From the NCBI GenBank assembly GCA_031213475.1, contig JARUPZ010000019.1, forward strand, positions 7,056,870-7,120,869: a stretch of DNA of 64,000 nucleotides. The letters are read 5' to 3'. Shown piece by piece: positions 49,013 through 60,800 of the stretch. Under the pieces are notes generated by a model. That model had not been told where the DNA came from and did not search any database. It saw only the letters and a list, made by a program, of their open reading frames with translations. The DNA is from Nereocystis luetkeana (Eukaryota > Sar > Phaeophyceae > Laminariales > Laminariaceae). Both the position numbers and the translations under genes were made by a program. Positions within the stretch are counted from its first letter, which is position 1. The number at the start of each line of letters is the position of its first letter.

Positions 49013-51646
49013 TCTGGTGCAATGCAATACGCACCTTCAGTGATCCTGGGCAGCGCAGGAGAACCCTGCAAGCTGGGGCACGGACGGACACTCACAGGCA
49101 GAATTCTGGGCAGGCTCGTGCAAAAAATGTTGTGGTTTCGGCGGCCCTTGAACATCTATCGATGCATACTCATATACATGTGTGGGGGCTTCGTGGACTT
49201 TTACTCACTAACCACGAAGGAGGTATCCCACAAATGTTGCGGCACCTTGTCAGCGCCTACTGCTCACCACGTATGTGTTGTGAAGGCTGTGCGGGATTTC
49301 TTACGTCGACTGCGTGCCCTCGAGGTAACTGCGTGAGCTTCACGCTGTGTAGCGTGGGGAAGGCGCGGGGGGGGTGTCCACCCGTGGGATAGTTGAGAGA
49401 GGGGGCAGGGGGATCGCAGTTAGTTGCTGCCGAGGAAGAAGCATAGTGCTTTGGTGTATTTTAGGCAATCACAGAAGAAGAGGGCCGGACAACGGAGAAG
49501 GGTATACAAGTTTTTCGTATCACGTTTGTTTGCGGATTTGGCGTGGGAGCAAGTTTCGTTGGGCCAGAGCTTGGCCAGAGAGAAAACACTGACTGGGCTT
49601 GACTGGTTCACAGATTGTTTTCCAGACGAACACGAACGGGTGGAATAGCACGGGTACTGGGAGCAGGCTCGTGCAGAATATGTTTCCACGCGGCCAGGAA
49701 ACGTCATGTTCGGCGGGACCAAGGTTATGACCGTATACACCAGGCGCAGCACTAGACACATATACGAAGAATAAATGAATGTGCGCGGAAATTGTGGAAT
49801 CCGTATGCTGACCGGGTGTCATGAACAGGGCGTTGCCAACTTCTATTGCTTATCACGTTGCGCAGAATATGCAGAAAAATTCTACAGTAGCGACCCATCC
49901 GTGTTCAAAAAAGGCCCAAGTTGTTCTTGGTCTCTGCTTATATACACAAGTTACAAAACACGTGTTGGGGGGCTATCGCAGTCCCATAAGTTATGATCCC
50001 CTGCTGCTCGTTTCAGTTGTGCTTCGGGATCACAATTCGTCCGAAAACCAACCTGTACACAAGAGCAAACGCGTGCGCCACATCTAGCAGCGCTGGCTAG
50101 GTGTTTCGCGGTACGTTCGCGAGAGGGGCATCATCAGTACTTGTAAAACATATGTTATGGCGCCCCGCAATACTTGCTTGTGTTCACAGATGACGCACAT
50201 CTAGTTCGGCCAGTTTCCGGGCATGCTTACTGACTTGGCGTGTTCACGTTTTCTTACGTGTGAAGTTTTTCGTCTCTTGTGTGTAGGCATAAGCAAACGA
50301 GAGCCGACAAAACCCCTCCCCTCCAGCATATCATATAGTCGATCGAGCTCTGACCACCGTACTGTTTTATATACTATCGTAGGATTCCCACCCACCCAGC
50401 GGCCAACGGCGAAGACATGCACTCCAGAAAACCAGAATCCCTGTAAAACCGATACGAGCTACGTACCAGTATGAAATGGAGTACAAAATGCCTCAAACGA
50501 AACATACCGCCCGCGCATGGCGAGGGTTTCCACACGTGCATCGCGGTGCATCGCGGCGCACCACCGACATAGCTCTCTCGTCCACACCAAAAGCCAGGGG
50601 CGAAACTGCTACCGGTACCGCACGCGGACAACGACCCAGCCGCACCGGCCCATATGCTGCTACACAATCCCTGTTCAGCTTTATCGCAGGCTGGATCCGC
50701 TAAAATTGGGACGCATGCCCTGACACTGCGACCAAAAGGACCCTCACATGAGTTTTCACCTCTCACAAGCCGGTTCTAACATTGAGAGCAGGCGCGTGCG
50801 GGGGGAGGAGGGGATCCGCGATGCTACTTTTATGGCACTGTGCCCAAGAAAACAGGAGGGCAGTCAGCCATCATCCGCACACGCTGCGTGATCTCCATTC
50901 TTCCGTCTGCCAGCGATCCCGAATCTAGAAATATCTGAATCTAAACTGAAACGCCCGGCGATGAAGCGGCCGACGAGCTCTTGCAGGGTAGGGCGCGGGC
51001 AGTCTTCGCCAAGCTCGGGAGGCGTTGTCACTAAGGGATAGGTCGAATCTGGTGCGGTCAGAAGTTTTGATGGCAAAAGACGAGACGAGACGTGGTGTCG
51101 GGCGGGGGGTAAGCACGACTCGGGAGAAGGAAGCAGACAAGCTCAAGGCGATGGACCGACTAGCGCTTGTATCCCAACGCGAAAGCACTGGTGTTGCATA
51201 AAAATGACGGGAACGCGTGCGATTTTCAAGAGCTTCGTTGGCCAAGGCAGAACGTGATCATCCCCACAGTCAAAGCATATGGTGGTCATGGAGGGCGACC
51301 GACATGCCGCCTCATACACTTGCCGTCCGGAAACACATCCCATCGAGCCAAGTATTACACGTAGGGGTGAGGGCAACACACAAACAGATGCTATCGCTAT
51401 AATATATATGGTATCAGGTAGTCTACTGTGGACATCGGCTACTTTCCCAAGAAAGCTTCCCGTAAAACGGACGAGGAGACGTATGACATGATTCGCGAGA
51501 CACCCACCAAGAGAAACGCCTACTCGTAAATATTTGACTCGCTGTGCCGCTCAATTAATGAATCACAGCAAAATATCGGATTTTGATGAAGCATTCTACG
51601 CTACCTGCCGTGGAAAACAGAGGGCTGGTGACGCGCCGAGCCCTAC

Positions 51647-54600
51647 CTTGAAGTGTAGGGTGATGAGGGAGAACACCAGGCACTTGAGGTCCTGGATGAG
51701 GTAGTAAAAAATGCGCAAACCTTCCGGGTCATTGCTCTCTTGCACGTCCAGCAGGGATCCTATCTTGGAACACTTCGGAGTCAAAACCAGGTGTAAGGGA
51801 CGGGGGGGACGAGAGCAGAATCGGTCACCTCACGACTCCCTGTAGAAGGAAGAGACGGCGCGCGCCCTCAACACCTGGGCTTCATTCGGGAAGCGCGCTC
51901 GTGCGCTCCACGCCAACAGCCCTCCCCCAAACACGCTTCTTCTTACCGTGAAAGAAATGTGTTCCTTGCCCAGTTTTACCTCCAGCTCTTGCCTCCCCAC
52001 ACGGTCAGGCTCCGGCCAGTTGTGGTCGTCCTCCCTGCCCGGCAAGGTGACAGAGGCCGATTAGTTGAAGGTATTTCATCGATGCTCAGGGACTAGGCGT
52101 GCAGGCAGCGAAGGCTCGCAAAACCGTCCCGAGGGTTGTGGTCGGAAAACGTCAAGGAATCGCCTCCTCCCCGACTCTCAAGAATGCGCTACTTTCGAAG
52201 CAGTTTCTCTGTTCCAACTCACGGGGGAAAATAATCAGGCCCATTCCGAAGCAAACGATCAGCGAGCTCTCGTATGCACATGCGCAACGACATAACCCTT
52301 CCGTGCCGCCCGCCCAAAAGTCTCAGTCCTAAGAAGGTAGGCAGACTACTCTTACCCCAACCCTCGACCGACAAAGGTAGACAGACGGTCCGGCCGGGAA
52401 AAATAGAGAAAGACAAGGCAGACACAATAGTCTACAGCAAGTGCCCAGAAAGTGCGACTGCGCGAAAACGCTACTGATACAACCTACGGTCCTTCCGAAC
52501 GAGGCGTGGGACCACCCACGCCGTCGCACAATACACGCCAGGGACACGTTGCGCCAACCAGCAGACGCTTTAAAAACGCCAAAGGAAAATCGGCGGCGAT
52601 TGCGCACGGTGCATCTCCCTTGCTCTTCGTCCGTCGGCAGGGGAGGGCGGGTTGTGAGTTGACCCATAATCAGATGAGAGTGTGCTTGAGGGCACACGGC
52701 GCCACGATACGTTTCTGAACCCGGCCTCTGGCGGACCCTCTCCTGCACGATCCCCTGCCTTATACTGGTACCGGGCACTGGTATGTGTTCCGGAACTGCC
52801 GGATTATCTGCTTATCGGGCTGACATTGTTGCCTCCATCACTACTGCCGCCCCGCCCGCCCATTCCAGCAAGCGAGGTCTATTAGAGATACGCCCTAACC
52901 AACTGAGCTAACAGTCAGTGCTAACTCCAATAGAAGCATTCGGGGTCCACCGACTGTATGTATAACGGAATAGGGTGCTAATACGAGTCCACGCGCAATG
53001 CAGCCGCTACCGATCGAGGAGACAGTTGGGTTAGCCTGGACGGGCGTTCGGTGCGAGACACTCACGCAATGATATCCGCCTCCTGAATGATTCGACGAAC
53101 TTCGTCGAGGACGGCCTGGCTCACGGTCACCTCCTTCCGAATCATTGTGTCGTTCTTGTAGTTGGAGTTGTTGGCATACCTAAGCTTGCCGGTGCTCGAG
53201 AACTCGAACTCCATGAACTCGTGCCCGAACTTACCCTTGTGGCCCACACTGATACCAAAACGAGCGCACAACGACACAGGCAGGATCACCGCGAAAAAAA
53301 AAGTTCATCGAAAGCAGAGGAACAGGGTCGAGGGTGACGACGCGTCTCTCTCTTGAGAGACAAGGCTTTTTCTCGCGGTGCTCTGAGGGAGCAGTAAACA
53401 AATGTCTTAAAATTCCCATGAAACGACGCAGGAAGTGCTTTGCGAAAAAAGGCACGCCAGCGGAACCGCATGCATGCATCCCGAAAGTGTCAATCTTGTT
53501 CGGGTGTCGAAAACGTCAACATGTCGAAGCACAACGAGGCCACCAACGCCTCCTAAGCACTCGTACAGACCCTCTGCCGTTTTGAAGCCGACGGACTTTT
53601 GCGGGTCACTGATAACGCGAACGTTGAATCGACCCGCTGCTGCTTTTGCGACGGTGTTAACAGGTCGTTTACTGGCTTATAACAGTGACAAATACTGGTG
53701 ACAAATCTACCAGGTTCAACCCTTTGTGGCTTGGGTGCGTCCTAATTCTGGAAAGGGTTGCACGTGAATCATGATGTCGGCAATCTCTACATAAGTCGGC
53801 GGTCGGCATCTCCGGTCTGCTTGCTTGGCATTGTCACTGCCCCTGCCGAACTGTGATATGAACACGAGCACATCCAGAAGCCAGCTCGACCAAATCGCAT
53901 CCATAGCCGATTTTTTTTCTTGTAAGTTTTTCGGATGTACCTACGTAGGGCTCCAGCACCTTTGTGTGACCACGAACATCTTGATTTGAGAGTTAATAGA
54001 GAGCGATATCTATTTTGTAGCTTCTAAATCTCCAAAAATAGCCCTGAAGTAACAAAATGAGGTAATGATTTGAAAAGACAGCGAAAAAGTACCTTAGGGA
54101 AGGTATTAGATCGAAAGTTCCGGTCATTTTAGTTTCGTTGGCCTACACGCACCGAGCATCATCCCGACGCAGAACGCATCTTCGAGGATTAAAACATCGA
54201 GCATCTTCCATGCCCCCACGCACCATGATGCTTGCTGTATACAACACGACAAGGCACAGAGGCTCGAGAGGTGCAGCTGGAGTTTAACGCGGACGGTCGG
54301 CGTTGGATTGTGCCAGCGGGCCACCGGCGGCCCGCTGCTACGATACGCTTTCGCCGCTTGGTGTCGTGGAGGAGTCGTCCCGAAAGGACTCGTACTCGTC
54401 CTCGTGCTCGTACCGCCTTGCTCGTGGAGCGCGACAGCATGACAGCTCGTGTATGATTTCAATTCCATCATACTGCGGTAGCAGCAGCAGCAGCAGCAGC
54501 AGCGGCGGCAGCTGCAGCGGCGGCGGCGGAGCGGAGCGCGCCGGCGCTGTGGCGCGCGTAGGCTGAGCGCAGCAGCAGCAACAGCAGCAGCAGCATTCGA

Positions 54601-55660
54601 AAAAAGCAAAAATGGAAGCTGGTGCTGGTGTCGATGCTGTTCATTTTCGTTGCTGGAGCTGATGGTGCCCCTACCTGCCGCTTGCTGTGCTGCTGCTTGC
54701 GGTCGTAGGAGGGCTGTGCCGCCACTGGCACTGCGGTCAAATCTGCCGCCGACACCGTTGCTGGGCTGCCGTTACTACTCGCAGGCTGTTTTTATGTTTT
54801 TTTGTTTGTTCTTGTTGGTTTGGCGCATTGCCGCACACCCCCGCTTCCCTCCTCGATTTCGGAGGAGTCGCCTGCAGGATTTGGTCTACCTCATCCGCAA
54901 ACTCACCAAAATCATGATGGGGTGGGAATTCATTTTTTTAGCGGAAGAAAAGTAAATTCCTGAAGACACTTTTTCGCACTTTATCATAATGCGAGGGCAA
55001 CAACAACACCCCAGGTGTACCAAAGTGGCCCGAAACACAATAACGAAGGGCCTTTTTAGGATACTATTAACTCTATGCTCGTGGCTCGTGCACACCGTAA
55101 ACCAGTACGATATACTACAGCAGTACAGCAGTAGATCTATGATATGCAACATCGAATCAGGTACCTGTACGTCAGCATCCTGAATCAAGCCCTTATATAC
55201 CAGCTATCATATGGTTACGAGTATTAATACCTGGTCGTCGGTAAGCCGCAGAACGAGCACACGGGTGTCTCGTGCCTCGTGCAGGGTCTCATCGAGCTTA
55301 CCTGGTAGTTTAATCGACCCTTGCGCCCCAGGGGGACCAAGAGGCAGGAGAGGGGCAACGACACCTACTTGATCACCAGGTACATTACAGTATGCAAATA
55401 ACTTTGCACACCCTAGCCTGACCCCGCTTGGCACCCTGGTCACACCCCCCACCCGGACCTGATCCAAACTGACAGGAGGGAGGGGCCAGAAGTTGTTTGA
55501 GAATCAGGAGGCGTGATTCTCCTTCCGTTCCCCCTTCTCGAATTGAGATCTCTCACCCACCGCCATTCGCAATAGTGGATCCCTAGGTATCCCACCACAT
55601 CAAACACCTCGCCCCATGCACTTCCACTCACTAGTAGCGACAGTAGAACTGGTCCGCCAT
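51647..55660 (-). CDS. MAGOH: Mago nashi, exon junction complex core subunit
   Basis: Binds Y14 as an obligate heterodimer that locks eIF4A3 on spliced mRNA; acts in mRNA localisation, translation and nonsense-mediated decay. Exons in phase: 55660-55632 ([10 protein letters not shown]), 53248-53066, 52034-51947 and 51772-51647. The product reads [60 protein letters not shown] and [16 protein letters not shown]. It is among the most conserved eukaryotic proteins and matches throughout. Exons sum to 142 residues against 146 in the human protein, which ends IKPI after HFK. The fourth exon ends at HFK with a good donor (AAG|GTAGGG), so a terminal exon of about four codons should lie downstream. 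I could not place it. Reading through would instead add 16 residues before a stop. The 29-nt first exon was found by phase and sequence: ATGGCGGACC start, GTGAGT donor. The gene diverges from Y14. Confidence 0.96.
52880..52918 (-). tRNA. tRNA-Ile(AAU)-like 5' half, fragment
   Basis: On the minus strand TTAGCTCAGTTGGTTAGGGC is a canonical D-arm with the A box, followed at the right distance by a 7-nt loop CTAATAG with AAT in anticodon position. After the loop there is no 3' anticodon strand, no GGTTCGA T-arm and no acceptor match, so this is a half-tRNA relic rather than a working gene. It sits in the second Mago intron, same strand. Confidence 0.55.
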
Positions 55661-57835
55661 GGAGACCTCTATGCCCTCGCTCCGGTCCTGGCTGAAACTT
55701 CGCCCCTCCTCCTCCGCGCTTTGAGCTAGGCAGCGTTGCAGCGCTTCCCTGCTTTGCTAGCCGATTTGTAATCTCCACGCTCCGCCCCTCAGTCGCCGAG
55801 CGCTCAGATTTCTCCCACAATTAAACGAGGAGGTGGCGACCGAGGGAAGTCACTCTCTCTCTAACCCTCGCCACTCTTTGGTCTGAGCACCCTGTGTAGG
55901 ATCAGGACGTCGGTACCGCAGGAGAGGGGATAAAGATGGGTTGCCGTCAGACGAGAGACGAGAGAGACGAGAGGAGAGGGCGTTCACTGGATAGCGTTGG
56001 CGTTCGTATTAGGGGATGGCATGCGTATCACCCCTAGCCACGACCAGCCATCTTGCAGCCGGCAGCGCAACCCGAAGTCGACTGCTGGATCCACAAGGGA
56101 GCCACATAGAGCAGGTGTGTACCGCCGCCTACATTGCTCGTAAAAAATATGTCGATGGCCTCCTCTGCTTCATCCCAAAGGCCGACCTGGCTGATTGGGA
56201 GGTCTATGGGTCGGAAGGCGGAATGGCCAAGATGCAGCAATTTGCAAGTTTTCGATGCAAAGCGCGCCGATTTCGATTGCTCTGCGCCCGCGCACGGCGG
56301 CACCCTTCGATTCCACGAGGAATTTCTCAGGCAGTAGTCGAGCGATGCAGGGTTGGTCGATACCTTCCTCTGAGTTGGGGAAGTCTCGGTAGCGAGAGAA
56401 CGAGAGAGGTGAATTTTTGGATGGGAGCTGCTGTCCCGCCCATGGTGAGACACGCGCCACACCGCGATCGCGATCACCAGACAGGGGGAGGAATAGACAG
56501 AGGAAGAAAGCAGACCTTTGGCTATCAACCTCAACAGTTGAATGGTCGCAGCCCTACGTGCACGGTTCCTGTGGTGCAGGGTGTAGTTGCCCTCTCTTGG
56601 CGCTGTGACGACGCGGACCTGGATCCGCCCAGCCGAACTGCTCGCCTCTAGAGATGATGTGGTCCAACTCTCACTGGCCGGTTAATTTTGTAATATGTTT
56701 GCTGCTGCCAAGTTTCCTTCCTCTGTCCCTCTCTCTCTGGCTGGTGACTTGTGGCGCACTGGGGAGGAAGTGTTTTACCCCCCTTGGCAAACGAGACAGC
56801 GAGAGCTAGAGGGGAAAACAATTAACACTCCGCGCTCGCGCAGTTGCTGAGCTGCACCTTCGAGGGTCTGTCGGCGCGGCTGCTGCTGTGTTGGCGCTGT
56901 TTTTTCCCTCGTTATATCTGGTACCTGTAGACTCGAATGCGACAAACCACCATGTGCGGAAATGTAAGAACCGTTTGATCGTTTGTGGTAATAAGCTCCC
57001 CACAGAACGGCCTTTACATTTCCGGACAGAGCTCGGATCGTATCATCTCCCACGTCACGTGGTACTCGTACCTGGTTCCTGGACCCCTTTCCTGGTACCT
57101 GGGAGTACCACATTACCATGTTGTTTTAGCTCCGTGTCGGGTTGGGCATTACGCTCCTTGTACACGAGAACTAAACCCTCGATATTCGCTTTTGTTTCTT
57201 AGCAACCTAGCTCTATATAACAACGCCGCGCGCGTTGCTTGATCTTGAGTTTTTCGGTCTGCTGATCGCCAGTATGTATAGCACGAGCTTCGGCTGCTGG
57301 ACTACATCGACGGAAGAGCGGCTGACATGCACTCACGTTGCAGCAGCCACAAGCGGTGGCAGTTCTCTTTCACGACTGTTGCTGTTGTGTCGGCGTTCTG
57401 AGGTGGTCTGAGGTCCCTTCCGCCTGGCAAGGTCTACCACGGTGATGTTTGTTACGGAGTACCCTGGTAAACGCTACGGTGCCGCCTGCGGTTTCTGTCC
57501 AGGTACTGCTACTGTCTATATAGCCACCCCTCGTCCTGAGGCATCGGTGTTCTCCCTCCCCTGTAGCAGGCGTCGCCTCTTCTTGGCCGCCCTCCCTCGT
57601 TCATCATATCATATCATACGAGTAGGTAACTCCGCCGATCACATCGATGTTGTACCAACTCCATCCCGCTTTACCCCCAAGCCACCAATCCAGCCCCACC
57701 CCACCCAACCGCCTCCGCGAAGAAACTAAGGGGCAGCAGCAGCAGCACCCAACAGCAAAACCGACCCCCCCTCCCGCCTCTTGCGCGCCTCCCGCCAGCC
57801 AGCTGTGCTCCCATATACCCTGCACAAACCAGACC
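55661..57835. promoter_or_regulatory. divergent intergenic region between Mago and Y14, candidate bidirectional promoter
   Basis: The start codons of the two exon junction complex genes face away from each other across about 2.2 kb. A purine-rich GAGAGACGAGAGAGACGAG-like stretch near 55950-55980 and a CTCTCTCTCT run near 55852 stand out. No TATA box or other element can be assigned with confidence. Large frames on both strands at 56016-56651 show no domain and are taken as non-coding. The promoter role is inferred from position only. Confidence 0.4.
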
Positions 57836-60800
57836 ATGGCGGAAGAGGTCGACTTCGAGCCCGAGTACGATGAGGAGCAACCCATGGACGAAGGCGAGGG
57901 CGAGGCAGAGGGGGGTGGGCAAGGGGACGAGGATGTAGGCAACGGCAGCGCGGCGGCGGGGGCGGCGGCGGGGACGCCGGCGGGCGGTAAGGGTCGGAAA
58001 GGCGCGACGAAAGGAAGGGGGCATCAAAACGCCGCCATGGAAGTGGAAGACAGGCAAGAAAGACCACAGCACAGATTTCGTTCCGTGTACGGGGGTATGA
58101 TGTACTGTGGTATTAATAGTTCATGTTTGAAAATACGAAGGGTCGGCGCTTTTTTCGTGGTGTTTTTTTTTCAATGCGGTTTGTGATGGCGCGGCGTGGG
58201 AGCGAGCCTGTTCCACGGGGGGGGGGATGTACTCATGTCATCATGCTTGGCCGTAGTCGTATATGACCATAGACCCTCGCATCCCTACAATGATGGGATG
58301 GAGCACGTCGGGTTTCCACCGACCAGGCAGACGTTGCTTGCACCAAGCGCGAAGCGCTGCGAGGTATTCGGCGAGTCGCATGAAGGGCAAGCTGCATCCT
58401 ACTAAGAACCGCTTGTGAGGCGGGGTTGGACCAGGCAGGCAGTGCTGCGTGTTGGTGTTGGTGCTAGCGTGCTCGTGCCGGAGGCTGCCCTCTTCTTGCT
58501 GTTGATGTGCGTTCCATGTTCTGGTGAACAGAGTATGCCTGTGGGTCTTCGGAAATCGGGGCGCACTACGACGTACTACTGTACGGCTTTTGTGCCCCTC
58601 TCTTCATGGTCTGCGTGTGTTTATTCTGGCCATGCTACGGGTACGAGTAGGAGGTTCGCATGCTGTTCTCAGGTTGTTTCAGGTTGCGGTGTTCTCGCAG
58701 CTGTGAGAGCTTTGAGGCGGTAGCTTTTGTCGCAAAACAGGAGTAAAAAAGTACGGGTTTCGTAATTGATCTCTTGTGCATGTGTTTCGCAGCCAAGGGA
58801 AGCGGCGGAGGGCGGGTCGAGTTCGCAAGCAGAAAAAAATACATGCATAGCACGAGCTGCACGGCGTGCGGCAGCGAGTTGATTGGCCTACGGAACCTAC
58901 TGGTACAATAGTTGTACAACCCATGGAGGGTACAGCACACTCAAACAGATATCAGGAGGCAAGGGCGAAGTCTTCAAAATGGTACTGGTGCATACCTTGT
59001 ATCACAGGAAAACAGGGAGGAACCCGCCTCTTTCAAGGTGGCCGTACCGCCGCACAGTCGGCACTACAGTGCAACTGTAGGTAAACAACTCAGGGGGGCT
59101 GCCTGTTAGCGCAAAGCACGGCACCCTCTTTAGTCCTGAGGTATTGGGGCAACGGCGATATCACGCGCTCGATCGCTGGTAACATGCTACCGCTGCTGTG
59201 AAGGCTCGCACCGCCGTACATACTACCGCCCGTTTCGAAGCGGTGCGCCGTGTTTGACGATCGACGACTCTCGACATGATGACCCTTCAGCACCCACCGT
59301 CCGATGCGATATCAGCCGACCAACAACCGAAAGCCGGTTCGCGCTCGGTTTGATTGGAGCTTCGAGCGATATGTACGCCGTTTTTTTTGTCGTCGTTGTT
59401 TCCGATTCTCTTTTTTCAACGGTAATGTAGTAGTCATGAGCACCAACGCCCCCCCCCCCCCGTCTCAACGTGCCTGGGGGTGACGGCATTGTTTCCGTAT
59501 GTATACCCAACCGTTACCTACCCACCCGCAAAATCCCCCTCCCACGTCCCACATCCTCCGTCTCCACGGACTTGTGGCGATGGCGTTTTTTTGTGTTTTT
59601 GTAGTTGTAAAATATACAAGGATCGCGGCGGCGTGTTCGAGTCGGTAGACGTCGGGCCAGCGGCGGCGTTTTGTTCCGTTTTTAGTTTCAACCGTCACCT
59701 AGCCACCCGCAAAACGCCCGTCGCCCGTCCCCTTCCCGATCTCAACGGACATGCGGTGATGTCGTTTTTTTTTTGCTTTTTGTGCGTTGATTTTCTTGTC
59801 GTATATATGGGAGGGTCGCGGGGGCGTGTTCGAGCGGGTGGACGTCGGGCCGACCGGCGGCGGGTGTTTTTTGTTTGTATTATCAACCGTTACCCAAGCA
59901 TCTGCATCGCGCTTTCCCCCCCCCTCCGTCTCAACGGCTCAACGAGCTTGCTACTATGGCGTGTTTTTGTTTTTTTGTTTTTTGCCGTGAAGATACAAGG
60001 GTCGCGGAGGCGGGTTTGAGCCGGTGGACATCAACCCGACCGGCGGCCGGCGTTATTTGCGCTTATATTCTGGACCTTCACCTAACCATCTGCATCACGC
60101 TCCCGCTCGTCCCCCGTCCCCCGTCTCGACGACCTTGCGGCGATGGCGTTCTTTTTTTTGTGTTTCGTGGACTGCTGTTGTAAAGATACGAGGGTCGCGG
60201 AGGCGTGTTCGAGTCGGTGGACGTCGGCCCGACCGGCGGCCCACAGCGCAGCGTAGAGGGGTGGATCCTGTTCGTGCGCAACGTTCACGAGGAGGCCCAG
60301 GAGGACGACATCATGGACAAATTCTCAGAGTTCGGCGCGGTTAAAAACCTGCACGTGAATCTCGACAGGCGCACGGGCTTCGTCAAGGTGTGTATTGTAG
60401 TGCCTGGTATATGTTTTGTGTATGAATGTGAGTAGCGCGTGTGGTGCTTTCTGTCGAGGTTGGAAATTGAGTTGGTTACCCGCAGTGCTTCCAGGAGGTC
60501 TCAATGTGTCGGGTAGGGATTGGAGGGGTGGAGCGGCGCGGGGAGGGGGGGTGTACTCATAGTCATGCATGGCCGCTGTCGTGTGACCATAGACCCCTCG
60601 CATCCCTATATACAATGCCGGGACGGAGCACGTCGGGTTTTCGCCGACCAGGTAGACATTGCTTGCCCCAAGCGCGAAGCGCCGTGAGGTGTCCGGCGAG
60701 TCGCATGAAGGGAGCTGCATCCTGCTAACGACCACTTGTGAGGCGGACTTGCATATGGACGACAGCTTCAAAATGAGTTAATTTATTCTCCGGTGTAGGC

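Larger units (their letters stand above)
46596..51646. other. 5 kb without a recognised gene
   Basis: Lies upstream of the kinase and downstream of Mago. The terminal mini-exon of Mago should lie in the right part, and an extra 5' exon of the kinase could lie in the left. A CCCA microsatellite (46603-46650), several TACCTGGTA motifs (47089, 47107, 48083, 48927) and a SINE-like fragment (48950-49012) are seen. The 201-codon minus frame at 47601-48206 has no recognisable pattern. Confidence 0.4.

Noticed and set aside
56016-56651. Overlapping frames of 211 (plus) and 166 (minus) codons between Mago and Y14
   Set aside because: Neither shows a domain or conserved motif, and both strands are equally open, as expected of GC-rich non-coding DNA. 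Kept as intergenic.
58050-58060. GC-type donor (AG|GCAAGA) at the end of Y14 exon 1
   Set aside because: It fits the GC donor consensus, but it leaves two bases of a codon while the acceptor at 60192 starts on a codon boundary. The acceptor that would fit (60251) lacks a pyrimidine tract and would remove the conserved [14 protein letters not shown] part.
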